From positions 1 to 32,165 of the forward strand of contig DAIDHE010000255.1 in assembly GCA_027459775.1 (NCBI GenBank): a stretch of 32,165 bases of DNA, given 5' to 3'. Each line of letters starts with the position of its first letter. Within the stretch, counting starts at the first letter, position 1. The stretch comes from Planctomycetales bacterium. Lineage in GTDB: Bacteria; Planctomycetota; Planctomycetia; Isosphaerales; Isosphaeraceae. Both the position numbers and the translations under genes were made by a program. Below the pieces are notes generated by a model that had not been told where the DNA came from, made no database searches, and worked only from the letters and a program-made list of their open reading frames with translations. This document shows, in pieces, positions 16,895 through 23,042 of the stretch.

Positions 16895-17023
16895 GGAGGG
16901 TGGTGTGGATAAGGGCTACTTAGGGATCTGTATGTCGTCGGTTCGAATCCGATCACCAGCGTAAGCCGGTGTAGCTCAGTGGTGGAGCGACAGACTGTGC
17001 CCTTACCATCTCTTCCCCCCTCC
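16895..17023 (+). ncRNA. Y-like RNA 1 with circularly permuted tRNA mimic (Ro60-associated)
   Basis: About 129 nt. The ends pair: GGAGGG (16895-16900) with CCCTCC (17018-17023). Inside, TGGTGT faces a pyrimidine-rich internal loop (TCTCTTCC), then GGATAAGGG (16907-16915) pairs with CCCTTACC (17000-17007) leaving one bulged A. The enclosed module is tRNA-like but in permuted order: T-arm GTCGG/TTCGAAT/CCGAT (16937-16953), acceptor-like stem CACCAGC/GCCGGTG (16954-16960 and 16965-16971, one A-C mismatch) closed by a GTAA (GNRA) tetraloop, a TA linker as at tRNA positions 8-9, then D-arm GCTC/AGTGGTG/GAGC (16974-16988). Bacterial Y RNAs (YrlA type) are known to carry such a tRNA-mimic domain and to bind Ro60; rsr lies just downstream. 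The 21 nt where an anticodon arm would be (16916-16936) fold poorly. End points are inferred from pairing. Confidence 0.82.
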
Positions 17024-17032
17024 TCTTGAAGT

Positions 17033-17162
17033 CGCGCGGTGGTGCAGGCAAGGGTTACTTCTCCTGTAACGAGAGAAATGCGGGTTCGAATCCCGCCGGT
17101 CCTTCGGGGCTGTCGTCTAATGGTCAAGACGCTTTGTGCCTTTGTCGCTCTTTCCCCGCGCG
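17033..17162 (+). ncRNA. Y-like RNA 2 with near-complete permuted tRNA cloverleaf
   Basis: About 130 nt. Terminal stem CGCGCGG (17033-17039) with CCGCGCG (17156-17162); inner Y stem GGCAAGG (17047-17053) with CCTTTGTC (17139-17146). The module holds, in order, an anticodon-like arm TTCTC/CTGTAAC/GAGAG (17059-17075), a 4-nt variable region, T-arm GCGGG/TTCGAAT/CCCGC (17080-17096), a 6-bp acceptor-like stem CGGTCC/GGGCTG (17097-17102, 17107-17112) closed by a C(TTCG)G tetraloop, a TC linker, and D-arm CGTC/TAATGGTCAA/GACG (17114-17131). The anticodon-like loop has T at position 33 and GTA at 34-36, as in tRNA-Tyr. A competing hairpin GTTAC/GTAAC (17054-17070) uses the same bases. The 5' block GGTGGTG and the AGGGTTACTT segment are shared with Y3, and nearly with Y1. 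Confidence 0.82.
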
Positions 17163-17174
17163 GTTTCTCCAACA

Positions 17175-17278
17175 GGGCGGTGGTGCGGGATAGGGTTACT
17201 TCTTTGTCTGACACCGGCTTGCCGGTGGCGGGTTCGAACCCCGCATGTCCCTGTTCGTCTCTACCCCGCCCGTTTTTT
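17175..17278 (+). ncRNA. Y-like RNA 3 (T-arm only) ending in a T-tract before rsr
   Basis: About 104 nt. Terminal stem GGGCGG (17175-17180) with CCGCCC (17266-17271); inner stem GGATAGGG (17188-17195) with CCCTGTTC (17249-17256). The same GGTGGTG and AGGGTTACTTCT segments as in copies 1 and 2 are present. The enclosed module is smaller: a hairpin CACCGGC/GCCGGTG (17212-17227) followed by a canonical T-arm GCGGG/TTCGAAC/CCCGC (17228-17244). There is no acceptor-like stem and no D-arm. The terminal stem runs into TTTTTT (17273-17278), so it can act as an intrinsic terminator, 15 nt before the rsr start codon. It may therefore also attenuate rsr; that is inference. Confidence 0.75.
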
Positions 17279-17293
17279 GGATAGGGTGTTGTC

Positions 17294-18592
17294 ATGGCTA
17301 CGCTGAACCGACTCCGGAAGTTTTTCACTCACGAAGGCGCTCCGGCCGCGCGGATCAAACCGCTGGCTCAGCTCGAACGCTCCGTGATGTCGTGCCTCTT
17401 GTGGGAGTCGGAGTTTTACGAGGACGGCCAGACCATCGGACAGCGGATCGCGGACCTCGTGAAGGCCATCCCCGCCGCGGATGTCGCCCGGGTCGCCATC
17501 CAGGCCAAGGAGGAGATGCGCCTGCGCCACGTCCCGCTTTTGCTCGCCCGCGAGCTCATGCGGACAAAGGAGGGCCGCGCCCAGGCCAAGGGACTCTTTG
17601 GCCGCATCGTCCTGCGTCCCGACGACATCACGGAATTCCTTTCCATTTATTGGAAGGACAACAAGGATGAGCCGCTGGCGAAGCAGGTCAAGCGCTGGCT
17701 GGGCGACACGTTCCGCAAGTTCGACGAGTACCAGCTGGCCAAGTACAACGGTGGCGGCAAGGCGGTCAAGCTGCGGGACGCCTTGCGGATCACCCGGCCG
17801 AAGCCGGCCAGCTTGGACCAGTCCGAGTTGTGGCGCAAGCTCGTCAAGGGCGAGCTGGCCACGCCCGATACCTGGGAGGTCGAGCTGTCGAAGGGTGGCG
17901 ACAAGAAAGCCGCGTGGACGCGGCTGCTGGGCGAAGGAAAACTGGGTGGGCTCGCGATGCTCCGTAACGTCCGGAACATGACGCAGGCGGGTGTCGGCGA
18001 TGAGGAGATTCGTGCGGGTCTTCGTGAGGTGAAGCTTGGCCGGCTCTTGCCGATCAACTTCATCGCGTCGGCTCGGCACAACCCTCGGTTCGAGCCCGAG
18101 CTTGAGGCCAAGTTCTTCGAGTGTTTCGCGGGCCGCGAGCCGCTTGTCGGCAAGACGGTGATCCTTGTCGACGTCTCGGGCTCGATGGCGGCACGGTTGT
18201 CCGCCAGGTCCGAGATGACCCGCATGGATGTCGCTTGTTCGCTGGCCGTGATCGGGCGCGAGATGTTCGGGGACTTGCGTGTCTTCACCTTCTCCAACGA
18301 CCTTGTCGAGGTGCCAGGCCGTCGAGGGTTTGCTCTGCGTGACGCGATCACGAGTTCCCAGCCGCATGGCGGAACGGAACTCGGCAAGGCGATCGAATCG
18401 TTGCCCGCTCGGGATCGCCTGATCGTGATCACCGACGAGCAGAGCCACGATCCAGTTCCCCAGATGAAGGGCTACATGATCAACGTCGCCAGCGCCAGGA
18501 ATGGTGTTGGGTATGGCCAGTGGCTCCATATCAATGGCTGGTCGGACAAGGTTCTCGACTACATCGTCAAATACGAGGCGACCCAAGGGTAA
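17294..18592 (+). CDS. rsr: Ro60 orthologue, TROVE/vWA ring protein (Rsr)
   Basis: 432 residues. Ro60 proteins are HEAT-repeat rings that bind Y RNAs on the outside and misfolded or 3'-ended RNAs in the central hole; bacterial Rsr assists RNA decay and rRNA processing, often with PNPase. The TROVE domain spans about 5-280 (LAQLERSVMSCLLWESEFYEDGQTI, EEMRLRHVPLLLARELMR, LRPDDITEFLSIYWK, GGLAMLRNVRNMTQAGV, LLPINFIASARHNPRFEPELE). The vWA-like domain follows (about 285-432) with an intact MIDAS: DVSGSM (293-298), later HGGTELG, and VITDEQS. Length is shorter than human Ro60 (538) but normal for bacterial forms. The Shine-Dalgarno (TAGGG) is weak. Three Y-like RNAs abut the gene upstream, which independently supports the identity. 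No rtcB, rtcA or pnp is nearby. Confidence 0.93.
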   Translation: MATLNRLRKFFTHEGAPAARIKPLAQLERSVMSCLLWESEFYEDGQTIGQRIADLVKAIPAADVARVAIQAKEEMRLRHVPLLLARELMRTKEGRAQAKGLFGRIVLRPDDITEFLSIYWKDNKDEPLAKQVKRWLGDTFRKFDEYQLAKYNGGGKAVKLRDALRITRPKPASLDQSELWRKLVKGELATPDTWEVELSKGGDKKAAWTRLLGEGKLGGLAMLRNVRNMTQAGVGDEEIRAGLREVKLGRLLPINFIASARHNPRFEPELEAKFFECFAGREPLVGKTVILVDVSGSMAARLSARSEMTRMDVACSLAVIGREMFGDLRVFTFSNDLVEVPGRRGFALRDAITSSQPHGGTELGKAIESLPARDRLIVITDEQSHDPVPQMKGYMINVASARNGVGYGQWLHINGWSDKVLDYIVKYEATQG

Positions 18593-19088
18593 GCGGTTCC
18601 TGGGCAATGGGGTCGCCCCGATCTTCGGCTGGACACAACGCGTCCAGGTCGAGGACACGGATCCCGAAGACCGCGATGGGGGGTTCGGGTCGCGACCGTG
18701 GGCTCGAACCCTCCATGCGCTCGCACGCGAGCGCGTTTGGCGGGATCGTTTTGGCCGAGATTCCAGGAAGGGGACCCATGTTCCATGGACAGGCAGTTCC
18801 TTGAAACGCAGTGCATGATGGGGCCCAAGCAGGCGCGGTCACACAACCGATCCCGCGACACGGTGTGTCACCTGTCGCCTAGGTCGTTTCTCTTTCTCCA
18901 CGCTCATCCGGTGTTTCGGGCGATTGGCGGCCGGGATCCCGCCGGAACCGGTTCCTGAAACAGGACTCAGGACGATGATGCATTAATGCTATGTTTATGT
19001 CATCATTCTGTGATACAACATGCTTTGCATTGACCATCATGGGCTAATCGCCCGGGACACCGGATGAGCCTTCCGTTCCATCGGCAGG
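18593..19088. other. Region after rsr: structured stretch, then unassigned DNA
   Basis: 496 bp without a supported gene. The first ~140 bp are dense in inverted repeats (separate entry). The rest holds a GCATTAATGC palindrome (18980-18989) in an unusually AT-rich patch (18975-19025), possibly a promoter, and nothing else recognisable. Confidence 0.45.
18609..18734 (+). ncRNA. Candidate structured RNA downstream of rsr
   Basis: Five stems in 126 nt starting 17 nt after the rsr stop: GGGG/CCCC (18609-18619); TCTTCGG (18622-18628) with CCGAAGA (18664-18670) enclosing CTGGAC/GTCCAG (18629-18647); a 12-bp stem ATGGGGGGTTCG (18676-18687) with CGAACCCTCCAT (18705-18716, one G-T); and GCGCTCG/CGAGCGC closed by CACG (18717-18734), then GTTT. 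A GGTTCG segment recalls the T-loop of the upstream Y RNAs but no tRNA-like module is complete. It could be a fourth Ro-associated RNA, an rsr 3'-UTR structure or a terminator. GC-rich DNA inflates chance stems, so confidence is low. Confidence 0.35.
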
Positions 19089-19274
19089 TTATCCTGCCGC
19101 GATCGTCTGGAAGCGAGCTCGCAAGGATTGAAGGGATTCGTGGGCGATGAAGCCGACGCGATCGTTCTCGAGCATCGCCGTGCACCAGGCGATCAGCTCG
19201 GCCGCGGGCAAGTCGCACTTTCTGAGCGCCCCGAGAACCACGTTCAAGCAGGCTTCGATTTCTTCGGTCATCAT
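19089..19274 (-). CDS. Hypothetical protein, probable C-terminal part of a split gene
   Basis: 61 residues (MMTEEIEACLNVVLGALRKC...). It starts at an ATGATG that overlaps the stop of the upstream frame (ATGA). Its sequence (DLPAAELIAWCTAMLENDRVGFI) continues naturally from the end of the upstream product, which ends abruptly at EMSARG. A one-base shift at the GGGG run (about 19275-19279) would fuse the two into a helical protein of about 200 residues. I do not recognise a named domain. Either it is the 3' part of a frameshifted gene or a separately translated coupled gene. Confidence 0.5.
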   Translation of the reverse strand: MMTEEIEACLNVVLGALRKCDLPAAELIAWCTAMLENDRVGFIAHESLQSLRARFQTIAAG

Positions 19275-19684
19275 CCCCTCGCGCTCATCTCGACCTGGCG
19301 ACTCCCTTGCTTCATCAGTTCCAGCGCCAGCGCCATGGCCTGCTGTAGCCGACCCGAGTGGATAAGGAGGCCCAGGTTGCGTTTCACCTCGCGGTAGGCT
19401 TGGTCGTTGTAATCGAAGTTGCGGTTGATCTCCCGCTCGTCGAAGTCGGTCGCGTCCGCGATCGCCTGGCTCGTCGCGGCGACCAGATCGTCGGGTGTAC
19501 GCAACACGTCGAACCGGTCGATGAGCTGTCGGAAGAGGCCGTCGTCCGCCTGGGCCAGCTCCACCAGGGCATCCACCAGTTCCGCTTTCTTTCGCCTGGT
19601 CAGCGCCTGGCGGAGCTCGGCCGTGGGCTCGGGCTGCCTACGGAATGGGCCCGGCCTTGTTGGCTTGGGCTGGCGCTTGGGCAT
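19271..19684 (-). CDS. Hypothetical helical protein, probable N-terminal part of a split gene
   Basis: 137 residues from the ATG at 19684 (MPKRQPKPTRPG); a GTG 12 nt upstream is the alternative. No clear Shine-Dalgarno. After a basic, Pro-rich N-terminus (1-30) the protein is mostly amphipathic helix: KKAELVDALVELAQADDGLFRQLIDRF and REVKRNLGLLIHSGRLQQAMALALELMKQGSRQVEM. The KAEL-DAL-ELA-D-LR-L pattern is seen in uncharacterised families, some linked to SWIM zinc-finger proteins, but I cannot name a function. No signal peptide or membrane segment. It overlaps the next frame by ATGA. Confidence 0.5.
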   Translation of the reverse strand: MPKRQPKPTRPGPFRRQPEPTAELRQALTRRKKAELVDALVELAQADDGLFRQLIDRFDVLRTPDDLVAATSQAIADATDFDEREINRNFDYNDQAYREVKRNLGLLIHSGRLQQAMALALELMKQGSRQVEMSARG

Positions 19685-20084
19685 GGTCGCAACCACGCTG
19701 GTCTCGCCTTCGTCAACTGTCCATGCGGATTTTTGCCGATCGCGATTTCCCAGGATAAGGACCGCCGCTCTGGCGGTTCAACCCGAAAGATTGAGGCGGC
19801 CTTGTCCGACCGTGGAAGGATCCAACGTCGTCACCTTCGGTGACCCGGCGAATCGTGGAAGTCGGATGAGTAATCGCCGAAGGGGACCTGGCCGGTGGGG
19901 CATCTCGTGAGGGCCGTGACAACGGTCGCCGGAATGGCAGCCCAGTGCGCCGGCATCTTTGCGGCGAGACTGGGGATCGATTCTGGACAGGCACGGATCG
20001 ATCCCCTATCCCCGCTCCCGACTGTCCCGGTGTAGGTGTAGAATATGCGGTGGTGGGGCTCTTGTTGAGAAGAGGGGGAGTACC
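19685..20084. other. Intergenic region upstream of the decayed HicB/PIN pair
   Basis: 400 bp without a supported gene. It contains the perfect inverted repeat at 19972-20006 and a possible -10 box TAGAAT (20039-20044) about 40 bp before the antitoxin start. Confidence 0.45.
19972..20006. repeat. Perfect 10-bp inverted repeat upstream of the HicB-like antitoxin remnant
   Basis: Arms GGGGATCGAT (19972-19981) and ATCGATCCCC (19997-20006) with a 15-nt loop, 79 bp before the antitoxin GTG. It could be an operator of that toxin-antitoxin operon; no copy is seen elsewhere in the window. Confidence 0.55.
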
Positions 20085-20386
20085 GTGGAAGTTCCCGTGA
20101 TCATCGAACCGGTCGGCGGCAACGGGTATCGCGCGACCGGGGCGGGGGATTGTCGCTCGGATTGACGGCTGAGGGAGCGACAGCCGAAGAGGCCGTCGAT
20201 CGGCTTTCCGAGCGGATCCCATCGCGTCTCCACGCTGGGGCGAAACTGACCGAGCTGAGCGTCGCCACGGGCGCGAGCACCTGGAAACAGCATGCGGGAT
20301 GCCTACGCGACGATCCCCTGGATCCGCCCTGGCGTGATGCGATGGCGGAAGACCGCCGTGAACTGGACCAAGACCCCGAGGCTTGA
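20085..20386 (+). pseudogene. HicB-like antitoxin, frameshifted
   Basis: Begins at GTG 20085 behind AGAGGGGGAG. The first frame encodes MEVPVIIEPVGGNGYRATGAG and then stops at 20163-20165. The rest of the family pattern continues in another frame from about 20150: LSLGLTAEGATAEEAVDRLSERI, then DDPLDPPWRDAMAEDRRELDQDPEA to 20386. Antitoxins of this HicB-like type, found upstream of PIN toxins, run through these two parts without a break. A one-base loss near the G-run at 20142-20148 explains it. The 3' end overlaps the toxin start as TGATG. Without the shift the product would be about 100 residues. A sequencing error must be excluded. Confidence 0.7.
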
Positions 20387-20673
20387 TGAGCCTCTTCGTC
20401 TTGGATACGGACCTGCTCACGCTCTATGACCGCGGCGACCCCGTCGTGGTCGGCGCGGTGGGCGCTCGATCGGCGTCGGACCTGGCGATTTCAGTGATGA
20501 CCGTCGACGAGCAACTGACGGGTTGGTACACATTGATGTGTCGAGCACGTCTTCCCGGGAACCTTCGAATCGCCGCGATCGCGGTGGAGAACGGGGTTGT
20601 GGTCGTGTCGCGAAACCGTCGCGACTTCAGTCGCGTCCCCGGCCTGAGCATCGAGGACTGGTCGGTCCAGTGA
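20386..20673 (+). pseudogene. PIN-domain toxin (VapC-like) with internal deletion
   Basis: 95 residues from the ATG at 20386. The N-terminus MSLFVLDTDLLTLYDRGDP and VMTVDEQLTGWYTLM, and the C-terminus LRIAAIAVENG...VVVSRNRRDFSRVPGLSIEDW, match PIN ribonuclease toxins, but the family is usually about 130-140 residues. The middle, roughly 40 residues between RARLPG and NLRIAA (junction near 20555-20562), is missing. The conserved acidic residue before LRIAA (normally Asp) is Asn59. PIN nucleases need a cluster of acidic residues to bind metal and cut RNA, so the toxin is almost certainly inactive. The reading frame survives the deletion. Its antitoxin is frameshifted too. Confidence 0.72.
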
Positions 20674-21431
20674 GTCGCGAACCGCCGCTGTTCGATCCCT
20701 TTCGGGCGACCCCGGGATCGATCGTGGAAAAACTCGCCACGGCGCCGTTTTCGTTCCCTCACGGTGGGCGGATTCTGGCCAGGTTCTCGACCTGCGGTCA
20801 TGCGACAATGGAGGTGGGAAATCATTCTTTGAGAGATTCTAAGTCCTTATGAGCATTGATATTATGCGAAGTCATCCCATGAAAACAATGTGGTTGCATT
20901 AACGGGAATTCAAACGCGCGTTAGCAATAATCAAGGCGAATCGTGCGGTCGCGGGTAATCCCCTGGAACCGCATTCGGGTCTTGGTCAGTTCGTCGTCTC
21001 AGAGTTCCCTTCCAAGAGCCCATTCGGTCATCCTCCCCTTGTCCCCGGCCAGCTCGTGCTGGTTCTCGTTCGGTGCGACCCCATGGCATCTCCGCCGGGG
21101 CGGATTCCTCTCGCGAATTCCGAGGCGCCTCATCATGACGTCGTCCGATCACAATAACTCGACCGCTGGAGACGGAATGGCACACGCGCGATGGGTCCAA
21201 GGCCCTGTTGCCGGCGTTGATGCGGTTCTGACCGTCGGAAACGTCGCTCAAAGGCTGCCGCGCAGTGCCATGATTGGTGCCATGACGAAGACGACGCCCG
21301 GAATCAGGACGAGGAGGGCGTCCTTGCACCCGCGCTGGCCAAGCTCGCCACGGCGGGGGGGGCGCAAGAGAACGGCCGGCTCGACCACGGAGGGGGTCGG
21401 CCGGCCGGTGGGAGGCGCCAGAATGCGTCGA
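20674..21431. other. 758-bp gap without a supported gene
   Basis: An AT-rich patch (20825-20940) separates two GC-rich halves. A possible 46-codon minus-strand frame (21248-21388) encodes one hydrophobic stretch (LLVLIPGVVFVMAPIMAL), but no Shine-Dalgarno or homology supports it. No RNA gene or clear terminator is visible. Confidence 0.45.
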
Positions 21432-22673
21432 TCAGCCGAGAACCTTGTCGGCCCGGGGCAAGAGGGAGGCGAAATCGAGATTGCTGGGGCAGGCGTGGCG
21501 GGCGGCCTCGAGGTCTGCGCATTTCCAGTCGCGGGCATCGTCGGTCATTTCGGCATAGAGCCTGCGGGCCTCGCCGCGGTAGCCGTGGTGGTCGTGATAG
21601 GTGAGGAAGCGGGTCAGGTTGCCGAGCTCGGCCGTGGTGCCGGCGGCGACCGAACAGCGGCCGTCGCAACCGGAGCAAAGGGTCGGGCCGGCGGCGACGC
21701 AGGCGTCGCGAATGGCGTCCATCTGGGCCTTGGTGAGCGGGCTGAACGTCCGCGCGGCCGCGGCGTTTTCGCGGACCTGGTCGGTGTTTCGCATCGAGAC
21801 GCAGCACGAGGAAAAGCGTTCGTCGGTCCAAATCGCGTGCAAGAGGCCCTGATAGGGCGAGAGCTTCTTTTCCTTGAGCTCAGGCAAGCGAGCGGCGATG
21901 TCGGCGAGCTTCACGTTGCCGGCCACTTGCTTCATCGAGATCAACCCGATGCCCGCCTTGTGGCAGGCGTCGAGGGCGCGATTCATCGCGTCTTCCTGGG
22001 CCATCCAGGGGTTGTTCTGAAGCATGATGGCGTCGACGAACCCCCCCTCGACGGCGGCCTGCAAGATTTCCGGCCGGCGCGGATGATGGGTCGAAAAGCC
22101 GACGAACTTGGCCTTGCCCGACTTGCGGATGGCCTCGGCCGTCTCCTTGAATTCCTTGCTCTTCGGCCACTCGATCTCGGTCTTGATATCGTGGTCGCCG
22201 ACGGCGTGGATGAAGATCAGGTCGACGTAATCGGTCTGGAGCGAGGCCAGCCGTTCGTCGAGCTTTTTGATCATCTCGCTGGGGGTGTTGGGGTGATCCT
22301 TGGTGACCAGGAACAATTGCTTGCGGATCGATGCGTCGCTTTGCAGCCAGCGGCCGATGGCCGGCTCCGAGCCGTAGCTCTTGGCCGTGTCGACGTAGCG
22401 AATGCCGTGGGCCCAGGCGAATCGCAGGATGCGGTCGAGCCCGACGCTGCGCCAGGTGCCCAGATTGAGCATGCTCACCTCGACGCCGGTCCGGCCGAGC
22501 ATTCGTTTCGCCAGCGGCTTTTCGGGGGCTTTCTTTTCGGCCTGAGCTTGCGCGCCGGCCAACTGGGTCGTTCCCAGCGCCATGCCGGCGGCCGCCGCCC
22601 CAGCGCCGACCTCGAGAAAGCCTCGCCGATGAATGTGCGCCTGGTCGTCCGATCGCTCTCGACAAGTCTGCAT
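21432..22673 (-). CDS. Tat-exported aldo/keto reductase with C-terminal [4Fe-4S] motif
   Basis: 413 residues from the ATG at 22673, with AGAGGAG 8 nt upstream; an in-frame upstream extension is not needed. The N-terminus has a twin-arginine signal (HRRGFLEVGAGAAAAGMALG, Arg16-Arg17). The barrel domain (about 55-320) carries the AKR tetrad Asp95, Tyr100 (DTAKSY), Lys125 (LVTKD) and His156 (FIHAVGD). The C-terminus has CSGCDGRC (Cys333, Cys336, Cys340) plus a later Cys395-Pro, a ferredoxin-like pattern for one 4Fe-4S cluster. This AKR subtype is frequent in planctomycetes. It should be a periplasmic oxidoreductase with an NADPH-type or other electron source; the substrate is unknown. It stands alone. 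Confidence 0.88.
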   Translation of the reverse strand: MQTCRERSDDQAHIHRRGFLEVGAGAAAAGMALGTTQLAGAQAQAEKKAPEKPLAKRMLGRTGVEVSMLNLGTWRSVGLDRILRFAWAHGIRYVDTAKSYGSEPAIGRWLQSDASIRKQLFLVTKDHPNTPSEMIKKLDERLASLQTDYVDLIFIHAVGDHDIKTEIEWPKSKEFKETAEAIRKSGKAKFVGFSTHHPRRPEILQAAVEGGFVDAIMLQNNPWMAQEDAMNRALDACHKAGIGLISMKQVAGNVKLADIAARLPELKEKKLSPYQGLLHAIWTDERFSSCCVSMRNTDQVRENAAAARTFSPLTKAQMDAIRDACVAAGPTLCSGCDGRCSVAAGTTAELGNLTRFLTYHDHHGYRGEARRLYAEMTDDARDWKCADLEAARHACPSNLDFASLLPRADKVLG

Positions 22674-22826
22674 TCGTGGACTCCTCTTGCGACGGTTTGG
22701 TCCCATCTTCCCCGGCCGATACTCTCGACGAAAGTCTGGAAACAGGCTAATCGACCCGACCGAGGAAGTCGAGCAAGAACTTGGTCCCGGTCCATGATTT
22801 CGTTAGGGATGTCTTCCAGGCTTTCC

Positions 22827-22860
22827 GGCCGGGGCTTTCGTCAGCCGTCAAACCCCGGCC
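22827..22860 (-). repeat. Perfect 8-bp inverted repeat spanning the csrA stop codon
   Basis: GGCCGGGG (22827-22834) and CCCCGGCC (22853-22860) with an 18-nt loop that contains the csrA stop. No U-tract follows on the minus strand, so it is at best an atypical terminator. Confidence 0.4.
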
Positions 22861-23042
22861 TCGACCAGCTCGCCGCGAGGGCTGCGCCGGGCTTGGGCGA
22901 CCAGCTCCTCGCGATAGACCCGCACGTCGGAGGGGGCCTCGATTCCCAGGCGGACCTGGTTGCGATCAATCTTCACGACCGTGAGCACGATTCCGCCGTC
23001 GATCACGATCTTCTCGTTCAGCTTGCGGCTCAGGACCAACAT
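22848..23042 (-). CDS. csrA: Carbon storage regulator, RNA-binding translational regulator
   Basis: 64 residues, normal CsrA length, with AAGGAG 8 nt before the ATG. CsrA dimers bind GGA motifs in mRNA leaders and control translation and stability. The sequence is textbook: MLVLSRKLNEKIVIDGGIVLTVVKI, RNQVRLGIEAPSDVRVYREEL, with the key RNA-contacting Leu4 and Arg6 near the N-terminus and the second RNA-contact patch VRVYREE near the C-terminus. It is a single gene; no flagellar genes or fliW are adjacent in the window. Confidence 0.96.
   Translation of the reverse strand: MLVLSRKLNEKIVIDGGIVLTVVKIDRNQVRLGIEAPSDVRVYREELVAQARRSPRGELVEAGV

Noticed and set aside
16930-17250. Ordinary tRNA genes, suggested by GGTTCGAATCC T-loops and GCTCAGTGGTGGAGC D-arm
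   Set aside because: T-arms lie before the D-arms, acceptor strands are joined by tetraloops, no discriminator/CCA arrangement exists, and the units are bounded by long Y-type stems. They are tRNA mimics, not tRNAs.
16816-17328. Minus-strand frame of 170 codons across the Y RNA cluster
   Set aside because: Its GFEPAT/GFEPTT segments are the typical false translation of antisense T-loops, not protein.
20670-20852. 60-codon frame overlapping the PIN toxin stop (GTG start)
   Set aside because: The overlap is suggestive, but the product has no recognisable motif and ends in an AT-rich non-coding patch.
21248-21388. Possible 46-residue membrane peptide on the minus strand
   Set aside because: Only one hydrophobic stretch, no ribosome-binding site, Pro/Arg-rich N-terminus; typical of chance frames in this GC content.
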